A stretch of DNA of 64,000 nt from Exiguobacterium sp. FSL W8-0210 (GTDB lineage Bacteria > Bacillota > Bacilli > Exiguobacteriales > Exiguobacteriaceae): the NCBI RefSeq assembly GCF_038006045.1, contig NZ_JBBOUK010000001.1, positions 341,001-405,000 of the forward strand, read 5' to 3'. Positions 8,893 through 16,654 of this stretch are shown here, piece by piece. The notes under the pieces were generated by a model. The model was not told the DNA's origin, did not search any database, and saw only the letters and a program-made list of their open reading frames with translations. Position 1 is the stretch's first letter, and each line of letters opens with the position of its first letter. The position numbers were made by a program, and so were the translations under genes.

Positions 8893-8922
8893 CAAAAAGA
8901 CAAGTGCAATATGTACTTGTCC
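8893..8922 (-). terminator. Terminator of the interrupted nuclease gene
   Basis: Minus-strand stem GACAAGTAC..GTGC..ACTTGTC followed by TTTTTG, just after the stop at 8937. Confidence 0.75.
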
Positions 8923-8936
8923 TAAGGGTCAATTGA

Positions 8937-9399
8937 TCATTCTCCGACCATGCCGTCATGGTCGTTGTCCCGCATATATTGGTACAACCAGTGTTTCTCC
9001 GTGATCGGCATCGCGAAGCCGGCATTTTTCGCCTCCTGTATCGCCACCTGACCATTGCCGTCGGTATCGACGCGCGAGACGTCCTCGGTCTTTGTGGTAT
9101 CAGGAGCTGATTTCGAGGTCGGTTCTTTTTTCGTATCCTTCTTCGTCAGACCAAGTGCGGCATTCGTTTCGTCCGGGTTACTGTTCTTGAACCGGTCGAC
9201 GACGGTATTCCCGCGGACCGTATCAGTATACTTATACGCGGATGGTATCATCGTCGAAGTATTCGGATAGGTAATTTGCGCTTCAAAGTTCGTTGCGCCA
9301 CCCGCTTTGCGGATGACGTCCTCCATGTACGCCTGATTACCATGACGGTTCAAGGTACTGTCCTGTGGTGTGATGTTGTAGGTGTTCGAGACGCCACCG
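8937..9399 (-). pseudogene. C-terminal half of interrupted DNA/RNA non-specific endonuclease
   Basis: Reads in frame from the element junction: GGVSNTYNITPQDSTLNRHG, then a nuclease C-terminal region, a linker, an EF-hand-like DTDGNGQVAIQEAKNAGF and a final DNDHDGMVGE. This is the 3' half of a gene whose 5' half lies at 19216-19748. Removing bases 9400-19221 restores one continuous frame (ADSLGG joined to VSN). Base composition is host-like, unlike the element. An ATG at 9351-9353 could start an artificial short product, but the catalytic His is in the other half. Confidence 0.9.
9394..9399 (+). repeat. Left copy of 6-bp target duplication (CCACCG)
   Basis: CCACCG at the left border is repeated at 19216-19221. 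The uninterrupted gene needs only one copy to keep its frame and to match the homologue (codons for Gly-Gly-Val). Confidence 0.85.
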
Positions 9400-9407
9400 G
9401 TATAGGA
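9400..9407 (+). repeat. Left terminal inverted repeat
   Basis: GTATAGGA, exact inverse complement of 19208-19215. The next bases (TATTCTTTT against CACTTTTTG) are only loosely alike. Confidence 0.75.
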
Positions 9408-9461
9408 TATTCTTTTAAGAGATAAAACCTTTTATCTGTTGATACACCTCAATTTGAGCGA

Positions 9462-9490
9462 TGAACAAAACTAAATGATGAACAAAACTT
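9462..9490 (+). repeat. Subterminal recombinase-site-like repeats, left end
   Basis: TGAACAAAACT at 9462-9472 and TGAACAAAACTT at 9479-9490, two direct copies 17 bases apart. The inverse complement occurs at the right end (19189-19200). Position and orientation suggest binding sites for the element recombinases. Confidence 0.55.
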
Positions 9491-9530
9491 AAAATTCCTA
9501 CACTTTTATCGTAGGGTTAGTGTAAGAAAG

Positions 9531-9545
9531 ATGCGTATTTACAAC
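9531..9545 (+). repeat. 15-bp inverted repeat, left arm, flanking the efflux cassette
   Basis: ATGCGTATTTACAAC, exact inverse complement at 11360-11374. The two arms bracket the tetR-SMR genes and their promoter. Confidence 0.7.
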
Positions 9546-9837
9546 CTTAATGAATCCAAGAAATACTATTTAAGCAAGATTTCTAGGATTTTCGTTTGCG
9601 TCCAAACTTTTATTTGGGAACGTTATTTTGAATGATTTTGCATACTTTATAAATCTTTAATGAACTAAGGTATCTTGAATTTTGAGGCGCTTCTTCAACA
9701 ATGGCGCTTCTTATATGTAATAAGGACGCTGGTTCATATGTCAGAATAGCGCCCTTTAACAGAATCATTTTCTAAGAAACAATACAAACTTAGATTCTGG
9801 AACATCCCTATCAAAATAAATTCAAGGTAAATTTATT
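9546..9837. other. Non-coding spacer with short GCGC-core repeats
   Basis: No gene. It holds a 10-bp direct repeat GGCGCTTCTT at 9686-9695 and 9703-9712 and further GCGC-core motifs near 9721-9760. Similar motifs in inverse sense lie at about 11575-11590 and 11680-11695. These may be decayed insertion-sequence ends or protein-binding sites. Confidence 0.45.
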
Positions 9838-9866
9838 TTGACAAAAAACCGTCCGGACGGTATAAT
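9838..9866 (+). promoter_or_regulatory. SigA promoter with TetR operator between -35 and -10
   Basis: TTGACA at 9838-9843 and TATAAT at 9861-9866, spacer exactly 17. The spacer holds a perfect 14-bp palindrome ACCGTCCGGACGGT at 9848-9861. It is expected to be the operator of the TetR repressor encoded just downstream. Confidence 0.9.
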
Positions 9867-9897
9867 AATCTCATGGAATAACAAAAGGAGGGTAATC

Positions 9898-10437
9898 ATG
9901 TCAGCAAAAGGACAGGACAAAAGAGCGCATCTGCTAAATGCTGCAATAGAACTCTTAGGTTCAAACGATTTTGATACTTTGACATTAGAAGCAGTCGCAA
10001 AGCAAGCCAATGTTAGCAAAGGTGGTTTATTGTATCATTTCCCCTCAAAAGAAGCATTATATGCTGGAATAACTGAACTAATTTTTCAAGACTTTGTATA
10101 CCGATTTAATGAATTAGCTGAGAATGATCCTATAGAAAAAGGAAAATGGACTCGCGCCTTAATACATGCATACACTGATGATTTAAACAATTCTCAAGTT
10201 CTAAATATAGCATCTCATTCTTTTTCGAAATTGAACCATACTGTTACAGAAAACATCCTCGTCCACTTCGAGTATATTCAATCAAAAATTGATGAGGATG
10301 GTATTGACTCTGTACTAGCAACAACAATTCGGCTTACCCTCGATGGTCTTTATTATTCCGAGTTCTTTAAGTTGGGACAAATCAATTTTGACTTACGAGA
10401 AAAAATCATCGAAAAATTAATTGAATCTACAACCTAG
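9898..10437 (+). CDS. TetR family repressor of the SMR efflux pair
   Basis: A 179-residue protein. The ATG at 9898 follows AAGGAGGG; a TTG-started longer frame would begin inside the -35 box and is rejected. The N-terminal helix-turn-helix is typical: AAIELLGSNDFDTLTLEAVAKQANVSKGGLLYHFPSKEALY. The C-terminal ligand-binding domain is variable. It sits 11 bases before two SMR genes and behind a palindromic operator, so autorepression with drug-induced release is inferred. Confidence 0.9.
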   Translation: MSAKGQDKRAHLLNAAIELLGSNDFDTLTLEAVAKQANVSKGGLLYHFPSKEALYAGITELIFQDFVYRFNELAENDPIEKGKWTRALIHAYTDDLNNSQVLNIASHSFSKLNHTVTENILVHFEYIQSKIDEDGIDSVLATTIRLTLDGLYYSEFFKLGQINFDLREKIIEKLIESTT

Positions 10438-10448
10438 GAGGATATCAC

Positions 10449-10766
10449 ATGAATCCATATGTATTATTAATTGGCTCAATCTTATTTGAAGTATTCGGAA
10501 GTTCTATGATGAAGGCATCAAATGGCTTTAAGAAATTAGTCCCTACAGTTGGTTTAGTAATAGGTATGGGGAGTGCTTTTTACCTTCTCTCCAAAGCATT
10601 AGAACACATTCCGTTAGGAACTGCTTATGCAATATGGTCTGGTGCAGGAACTGCTCTTACTGCGATTGTTGGTATTCTTGTTTGGAAAGAAAAGTTTAAT
10701 CTAAAAATATTACTTGGCTTACTAATCATTATAGCTGGTGTTGTGGTACTTAAATTGTCTCATTAA
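10449..10766 (+). CDS. SMR family multidrug efflux subunit 1
   Basis: A 105-residue four-helix membrane protein of the EmrE/QacC type. The essential membrane Glu is present in ILFEVFGSSMMK, and GTAYAIWSGAGTALTAIVGIL is the family signature in helix 3. AGGAGG precedes the ATG. Paired with a second SMR gene 17 bases downstream, it probably forms a heterodimeric proton-coupled exporter of quaternary ammonium compounds (EbrAB-like). Confidence 0.9.
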   Translation: MNPYVLLIGSILFEVFGSSMMKASNGFKKLVPTVGLVIGMGSAFYLLSKALEHIPLGTAYAIWSGAGTALTAIVGILVWKEKFNLKILLGLLIIIAGVVVLKLSH

Positions 10767-10783
10767 AGGAAGGTTGATGGATT

Positions 10784-11128
10784 ATGAAAGGGTATGTTGC
10801 ATTAGGAATTGCGATTATTGGTGAAATATTCGGAACATCTATGTTGAAATTATCTGAAGGATTTACGAATATATACCCCACAATTGGAGTAGCAATTGGC
10901 TTCTTCATAGCGTTCTATACATTATCATTGTCTTTAAAAACTTTGCCTTTAAGTTTAGCTTACGCAATCTGGTCAGGTGTAGGAACAGCTCTGACAGCTT
11001 TAATAGGTGTTTTGGTGTGGAATGAACCATTTAACATTCTTACATTTATTGGTTTAGTTATGATTATCGGTGGAGTAATTATACTTAATCAAAGATCTGC
11101 TGACACGAAAACAAGCACTTCTCATTAA
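10784..11128 (+). CDS. SMR family multidrug efflux subunit 2
   Basis: A 114-residue partner with the same fold: Glu in IIGEIFGTSMLK, AYAIWSGVGTALTALIGVLVW in helix 3, and a short hydrophilic tail RSADTKTSTSH. AAGGAAGG precedes the ATG. Both subunits keep the coupling Glu. Opposite membrane topologies of the two subunits are expected from other paired SMR systems, not read from sequence. Confidence 0.9.
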   Translation: MKGYVALGIAIIGEIFGTSMLKLSEGFTNIYPTIGVAIGFFIAFYTLSLSLKTLPLSLAYAIWSGVGTALTALIGVLVWNEPFNILTFIGLVMIIGGVIILNQRSADTKTSTSH

Positions 11129-11425
11129 TTAAATGGTATGAGCTCCTTATTGGTATGAGAACATCTTACTTCTTAGAGGGGCAGCATCAGGATTATACGG
11201 ATTTACAATGATAAAGCAGGAAACCTTGTACAATAAGGTTTAATCTATTGAGATATAATCGAAATTACGTCAAATAAAGCTATTTAGTGTTTTGTATGAC
11301 TTGTCTCAAAATTCTTATCGTTGTATATGCTTTATTTTTATCAACACAAACAGCTTAACGTTGTAAATACGCATTTACGGGAAGCTACCCCAAAATAGAC
11401 ATCATTCATTCAAATATTACAAAGT
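11129..11425. other. Non-coding spacer after the efflux genes
   Basis: No gene. The repeated words TGGTATGAG (about 11133 and 11150) and the right arm of the 15-bp inverted repeat (11360-11374) are the only structure seen. Confidence 0.4.
11360..11374 (-). repeat. 15-bp inverted repeat, right arm
   Basis: GTTGTAAATACGCAT, exact inverse complement of 9531-9545. The match extends imperfectly outward (TTAA one base away on each side). Confidence 0.7.
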
Positions 11426-11461
11426 TCCTCCTGAATCTGTTACAAATCAGGAGGTTTTTTT
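11426..11461 (+). terminator. Terminator after the SMR operon
   Basis: Stem CCTCCTGA / TCAGGAGG around an 11-base loop, followed by TTTTTTT. About 300 bases after the last SMR stop codon. Confidence 0.7.
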
Positions 11462-11512
11462 ATAATAAACCTTTTCGGGAAATCAAGACTAAAATGAAGA
11501 AATTATAGAATA

Positions 11513-11558
11513 AAAAAGGCTTCCTACTATGTTTATATGAACACAAAGTAGAAAGCCA
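11513..11558 (-). terminator. Terminator of the recombinase operon
   Basis: On the minus strand GGCTTTCTACTTTGTG..CATAGTAGGAAGCC then TTTTTTA. About 225 bases beyond the stop of the last recombinase-operon gene. From here to 11780 no gene is seen, only scattered GCGC-core motifs. Confidence 0.65.
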
Positions 11559-11780
11559 GTTTATGTTGTTCGACAATTGCGCCATTCGCTTTGAGTTCTA
11601 CTCAAGTTAGAACAACAATAGTTGTAATGTGAAGTTATTAAATCATATGTAGTTAATTGATAAGCGATTACCTTTGTACGGCAATAGCGCTTTGATTGTT
11701 GAATAACGAAAACGTCCCCGAAGCGAGCTTGAAGTGAACCCTAAAAGTACTTTATTTTATGACTTTTGATAGACTTTTGT

Positions 11781-12368
11781 TTATTTGAATAAATCCTCAA
11801 ATTCATCGTCAATTTCTTTAAATTTCTTTTCCACATCTATGACATTTTCCTTCAAATCAAAATTTTTCCGACTTAGAAGAGTAGTGCTATGTAATGTCAT
11901 CGATTCGTATTTTTCTTGATAGAATGCAGCCTGCTTTTTCAGGGCATCGATTTCCTCTTTTAAAGAGGCTATTTCTTTCTCCTTAATATTTAGGCTATTT
12001 TCTAATTCCGTTGTCTTTAACACTTGTTCAAAAGTAGTTTGATATGCGTCAAGGACTTGTTGAACCCTTGTGATTAGTAGGTTTTTATTTTTATAATTAG
12101 AATTTACTAAATCCTCAGCCGAAGGAATTTTTACATTCTCTTTCATTAAACCTACGATTGCTATAGGGGTTTTGTTAAGCTTTTCAATGTCTTCTCGAAT
12201 CTGTTTATTATTTCTCCATACGTACCGAGGAAACTTTGTTTCGCGCCCTAAATCTGCGAGAGTAATTAATTTCCCACTTTTTTTGTTTGCGTATTCGAAT
12301 AAAACGGATCTTAGTTCCTCATATGAATATTTTTGCGGTCTGCCACCCTTAGACTTTTCTGTTGTCAT
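11781..12368 (-). CDS. TnpC-like coiled-coil accessory protein of the transposon
   Basis: A 195-residue soluble protein with a small N-terminal DNA-binding-like part (KGGRPQKYSYEELRSVLFEYANKKSG cut into a helical motif, residues 6-60), then a coiled coil at about 105-150 (LENSLNIKEKEIASLKEEI) and an acidic C-terminal end. It overlaps the previous recombinase gene by 20 bases and is last in the operon, the place held by tnpC in Tn554-type elements. TnpC there influences insertion orientation and efficiency. The assignment rests on position and form, not clear sequence identity. Confidence 0.6.
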   Translation of the reverse strand: MTTEKSKGGRPQKYSYEELRSVLFEYANKKSGKLITLADLGRETKFPRYVWRNNKQIREDIEKLNKTPIAIVGLMKENVKIPSAEDLVNSNYKNKNLLITRVQQVLDAYQTTFEQVLKTTELENSLNIKEKEIASLKEEIDALKKQAAFYQEKYESMTLHSTTLLSRKNFDLKENVIDVEKKFKEIDDEFEDLFK

Positions 12369-14124
12369 CTTGTACCTCCATTTTTTTGGCTAGATGCGCC
12401 TCTAACATTGCTTTTCTATTTAATAAAATTGCGAGATTTGCGCTGTTTCGTTCAAGGTCTTTAGAGTTTTTTTCGTTATTATCGAATTCTGACTCCTTTT
12501 TCCTATAAGCTGATCGGTAATACTTTTTGATGAAATTTAATTTGATTTGTATTTCATCTTGAATTTTTGTAATTTTGTTTGCCAATTCAGATTGTTCTAG
12601 AGTGGTCAAATTAGATAAATCTATATGAATCTTATTACAAAAGATACAATCATCTTCGAAACATTCGTACGGAAAGTTTTTTGATTGGCAGTAACCATAA
12701 TCTATTTTCTTTTCTTTAGAGTAGTCAGAATTCCAATAAGAGAGTATCTGCTTTTGACGAAATGTAAAATGATCGAATCCTGAAGTATTTAGGTTTGTCA
12801 TACTTCGCTGGATATCCTTAGCTAGTAAATTAGAATAAGACCTTTGAAAATCATCAATATGAGATGCATATGCGGATTGAGTTTCAATCTTAGTATGACC
12901 TGCCATTTGGGCGATTGTTAATTCACTGAATCCTTGCATCATCATTGAACAAATAGCGAAATGGCGTGTATCCATTAGACTAAGGCGAGTAATGGTTTTG
13001 TGTGGATTTTCTAAATCTAATTCGTCTCTTGAATTTACAACATTAATGCCCATACCGTCTTGTATCACTTCATTGAAAAATGAAACCAATAGCTTTGACA
13101 TTAAATCGGTTGTTCGATGGTCGTTATATTTTTTTGTTACTCCTTTATTTATGAAGCTGCTATACTTAGGCTTTGTTAAATGTTCATAATGGTGAGAAAG
13201 ATGGAACAGATATTCTTCGTTCTCACTATTAGTTTCCTTTTTATAATCTTCAATAATTTCGAATATTTCCTTGTTTATCTGAATTTCCTTAGGTATGGAG
13301 ACGTGATGCTTTCCTTTTTCTTTTTTGGAAGGCGATAGCTTTCTTTTCCCTTTGGTAAGGTAATATTTTTCTTCTTTCGCATCATACCGTATATCGTTAT
13401 TTTTTATTTTAACGAGTTCTATTGGGCGAATAGGGAGGATTGTCGATACTTTCCACCAAATAAAAATTGGGTAATATTTCGAACGCATATTATTTGTTGC
13501 TTTGTTCATGAAATCGTTAATTAAAAAATCAAAACGGACAAATTCTTCATAAGTAGGTATCTCTCTGACTATATCCCAATCAGCGCCCTGTATGGATTCA
13601 AATAAAGGGATATAATCAGCTGCGTCGTTTATAGGATTAAAGTACAAGAATCCTAAGTTATAGTTTCTGTATGTACTTAAATTAATTTTTAATGACTCCT
13701 TTTCTAACTTCCATTCCTCGAATTCCACTAGTTTTCGTTTGTCATAACAACTTGTTAATTTAATGATGTTTAAAATGTTGCCAAACCCCTCAAAAATGCT
13801 ATCCGGGGATATATTTCGATCATATAGTTGTACTATTACGTAGCATTTTAAAGATAAATAAAGCTCTTTATCATATTCTATTTCAGTAAAATCAAGACTC
13901 CTATAATATTCGCGTCCCATTACGTTCCATTGATGGTCAAGAAATTCGGAAGGGGATTTAATAATCCCATCGTCTTGTAAAAGCTCGAATTTTTCTTGAT
14001 ACTGAATTAACTCATCTTCGTTGTACTTGAGATACTTTTTTTCTGCAACTGAGTTGGAAGTCTTTTCGTAAATAAGTAATCCTTTATCTCCATTTCCTAC
14101 TTTTAAATTTTTTACAGCCATCAA
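12349..14124 (-). CDS. Tyrosine recombinase (TnpB-like), 591 residues
   Basis: A phage-integrase-type catalytic domain in the C-terminal half. The first Arg is in ILPIRPIELVKIKN (about residue 226), box II is DTRHFAICSMMMQGF (about 385), GHTKIET follows, and the tyrosine is in QSAYASH. The distal tail carries a Cys cluster (ECFEDDCIFCNK) and a charged helical end. It overlaps the upstream and downstream genes by 4 and 20 bases. Expected to cut and rejoin the element ends through a phosphotyrosine link. Slightly shorter than Tn554 TnpB (about 630, from memory). Confidence 0.85.
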   Translation of the reverse strand: MMAVKNLKVGNGDKGLLIYEKTSNSVAEKKYLKYNEDELIQYQEKFELLQDDGIIKSPSEFLDHQWNVMGREYYRSLDFTEIEYDKELYLSLKCYVIVQLYDRNISPDSIFEGFGNILNIIKLTSCYDKRKLVEFEEWKLEKESLKINLSTYRNYNLGFLYFNPINDAADYIPLFESIQGADWDIVREIPTYEEFVRFDFLINDFMNKATNNMRSKYYPIFIWWKVSTILPIRPIELVKIKNNDIRYDAKEEKYYLTKGKRKLSPSKKEKGKHHVSIPKEIQINKEIFEIIEDYKKETNSENEEYLFHLSHHYEHLTKPKYSSFINKGVTKKYNDHRTTDLMSKLLVSFFNEVIQDGMGINVVNSRDELDLENPHKTITRLSLMDTRHFAICSMMMQGFSELTIAQMAGHTKIETQSAYASHIDDFQRSYSNLLAKDIQRSMTNLNTSGFDHFTFRQKQILSYWNSDYSKEKKIDYGYCQSKNFPYECFEDDCIFCNKIHIDLSNLTTLEQSELANKITKIQDEIQIKLNFIKKYYRSAYRKKESEFDNNEKNSKDLERNSANLAILLNRKAMLEAHLAKKMEVQDDNRKV

Positions 14125-16652
14125 TTATTCGCCTCGTTTATAGTTAAAAATTTTGTGACATTTAATTCTCTAATATTTACTTGCAACAAGTCTAAATCTA
14201 TGAAACTGCGAATATAATTCGTATCAAATTGATCATACATTCTTTTGAAATCCATTAGGATATACAAAAGCGATTTAATCATGTGTGTATATTTGATACG
14301 TGTGATACGTTCGTCTTGATTTGTTTTTTTTAATCGTTCAATCAAAGAAAATATTTTCACATTCACAATATCTAAAATATAATTTGTATCGATGCGATTT
14401 TTGCAACCGAGACATGGCATTTCTAGATTATATTCAACCTCTTTTTTAAACGGACAATTTTCTAATCCTACGAGACATTGTGAATGGTCTAGCAATGAAG
14501 GGGAGCGTAATCTGGAAATCTCCTTTAGTTTGTCTTTTAACTCTTGTTTTGGAATTTTCATGAGGTCTTTTAATAATGCAATTGATTGCTCGTGCCTAGT
14601 GACAGCGAATTTTGATAATTCGTTTATCATTACAGGTGAATATTCTTTATTGATATTTGTTATGGCTGCTGTCATTTCTCCTAAGCTCATCGGTTCATTT
14701 TCATTTATGGCGTCTATCATAACTTTTACTTGCCATCCAAAAATCCCTCTATCGAAGGCGTGACGAGCCATTTCTTCAACATCTACATCAGTATTTCGCG
14801 TAACTAGATATACCTGAGTGATAGAGTTAGGCATTGAAATATTATGAGTATGAGAACGAGAAAAACCACTTAGCCAATAAGCCAATGCACCTTTACCGTT
14901 TTTTACCGCTGTTTCCCAACCGTAAGTCATTAACGATTTGTTACTCATTTTACTTTTGAATTTTGGCAAATCTTCTCCAAAGAAATCTTTAATATTGTTG
15001 TCGCTTATATTTTCAACTAAAAATTTGCTATTTGCGTTTTCATTTTTACGGTGTAGTTCACTAAGAATGAAGGCTAATGCTGTAGGCATTTCAAAAATAA
15101 AAGGGACAACGTATACGGATTTTTGTTTGTTCTTTCTTGATAAATATTCTTGCATACTTCTACTGACTGTTTTTAATATATTTTGAGCATCTTCTAATTT
15201 AAATGTGTGTTCATTGAACCATTCAAAGTCATCAATGCCCACTATATCAAGTGATATCGATTTAAATGAAATCATATCTGAGCGTCTCCATGCCAATGAA
15301 AAATGTAACAAGCAGAATAGCCATGTATTAGCATACTCTCTGTTTTCAACTGCATTTTCGAAATGTTTGTCCACATCTAAAACATGAAGGATTAATAATT
15401 TCCACTCTTCTTTGGTATACGCTTCATCACCAACCCCATTTAAGGTCTTTTTAAAAACATAATCGCCACTAAAAGCACAATCAACTTTCTCTTTGCAATA
15501 GTCAAGAAATTGGATAACTCTACGAGTTTGATTTTTAGGAAGTGATTCGAAAAGTTGTTTTAATTCTAAATCTGAATATTCCATTAATTCTTTAGTTAGT
15601 TGAGTTGCTAAAACCTCTAAAACACGTAAATAATGAAGCGTGAGTTTTTTGAGTGGCTGTGTGCTTTTCTCTATTTTTTTTCTAGACCATCTATTATATA
15701 AATCCACTGTAAGGTTTATATTGGCTTTGTTCTTAAAGTATGTAATACTGTCTTCAAAAAATTGATGATAGTTAGTTTCTACACTATGGATATAATGATT
15801 ATGCTTAATTTGTATTGCAGCATAACTATTTATAAGTTCATCAGCACTTTCTCTTTTGATGTAAAAATCTTTTTTATTATTTGGAAGAAGAATATAGTCG
15901 TCAGAATTAAAAGATTTCCTTATAACATGCAAAGATGTGTTCATCTCCAATGCTAATTGCTCAATTGGGATCAGTCCACGTCTCTTATACTCATCTAAGT
16001 AAGCAAGATGCGTTCTAACACCCCTATCTTTCGCTGTAAATGATTTTATATGTTTCTTACTCCATAACATTTGCATCACTTCTAAAGGCATATTTAAATA
16101 TATAGAAGCCTCTTCGACATAGACTAATCCTTTTTTGTAGTCCTCCCAATCTTCAATTTTAATTTGGTAGCTTTGAGCTTCTTTATATACAAGTTTTGAT
16201 AAAAATGGGTCATTGAATATAAAGTCAACTAAAATATGTCTATCTGTTGATACATTTAATTCTTCTTTAATTAATTGGACTAGGCTAACTGCGCTTGTTT
16301 TACTGTTTAAAAATATTTCAACTTCTTTTTTTGAAAAGTATAGAAATCCTTCAAAAAGCCAGACATCCTCGAATACTCCTGTCTCTTGTAAAATCTTTAG
16401 TGTTTTGTCTGATACATTTAGCATACTTTTAACTTCGGCTTTTTTGTAATAATCATTTGAAAGTTTAGCTTGCAAGCATAGTTGCTGCTCAACATAGTTT
16501 GCATGAATCAAATATTTGATTTGTCCGCCAGAAGAAAGTTCCACTTTCAAAAATGAATCGGGTATTAACCCTGTTCGTGCAAGTTTTCGTAAATTCGAAT
16601 CACTTCTATTGATTAATTTAGCTACTTCTTCGGGTTTATACCATACTGTCAC
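14121..16652 (-). CDS. Giant recombinase-like protein with repeated HTH motifs
   Basis: An 843-residue protein. Residues 1-290 contain about four successive MerR/excisionase-like helix-turn-helix units: YKPEEVAKLINRSDSNLRKL, KKAEVKSMLNVSDKTLKIL, VEEASIYLNMPLEVMQMLW and IEQLALEMNTSLHVIRKSF. The C-terminal half looks like a tyrosine-recombinase core, with AWRRSDMISF as the first Arg and SRSHTHN and TQVYLVTRN near the end. It finishes with a Cys cluster (CLVGLENC, CLGCKNR). The catalytic assignment of these residues is uncertain. Its start lies 3 bases after the upstream stop, and it overlaps the 591-residue gene by 4 bases. Confidence 0.75.
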   Translation of the reverse strand: MTVWYKPEEVAKLINRSDSNLRKLARTGLIPDSFLKVELSSGGQIKYLIHANYVEQQLCLQAKLSNDYYKKAEVKSMLNVSDKTLKILQETGVFEDVWLFEGFLYFSKKEVEIFLNSKTSAVSLVQLIKEELNVSTDRHILVDFIFNDPFLSKLVYKEAQSYQIKIEDWEDYKKGLVYVEEASIYLNMPLEVMQMLWSKKHIKSFTAKDRGVRTHLAYLDEYKRRGLIPIEQLALEMNTSLHVIRKSFNSDDYILLPNNKKDFYIKRESADELINSYAAIQIKHNHYIHSVETNYHQFFEDSITYFKNKANINLTVDLYNRWSRKKIEKSTQPLKKLTLHYLRVLEVLATQLTKELMEYSDLELKQLFESLPKNQTRRVIQFLDYCKEKVDCAFSGDYVFKKTLNGVGDEAYTKEEWKLLILHVLDVDKHFENAVENREYANTWLFCLLHFSLAWRRSDMISFKSISLDIVGIDDFEWFNEHTFKLEDAQNILKTVSRSMQEYLSRKNKQKSVYVVPFIFEMPTALAFILSELHRKNENANSKFLVENISDNNIKDFFGEDLPKFKSKMSNKSLMTYGWETAVKNGKGALAYWLSGFSRSHTHNISMPNSITQVYLVTRNTDVDVEEMARHAFDRGIFGWQVKVMIDAINENEPMSLGEMTAAITNINKEYSPVMINELSKFAVTRHEQSIALLKDLMKIPKQELKDKLKEISRLRSPSLLDHSQCLVGLENCPFKKEVEYNLEMPCLGCKNRIDTNYILDIVNVKIFSLIERLKKTNQDERITRIKYTHMIKSLLYILMDFKRMYDQFDTNYIRSFIDLDLLQVNIRELNVTKFLTINEANN

Positions 16653-16654
16653 CT

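Noticed and set aside
8937-9353. Independent EF-hand protein starting at ATG 9351
   Set aside because: It is the tail of the interrupted nuclease; the frame continues upstream to the element border.
9838-9897. Longer TetR frame starting at TTG 9838
   Set aside because: That start would lie in the -35 box; ATG 9898 has a strong ribosome site.
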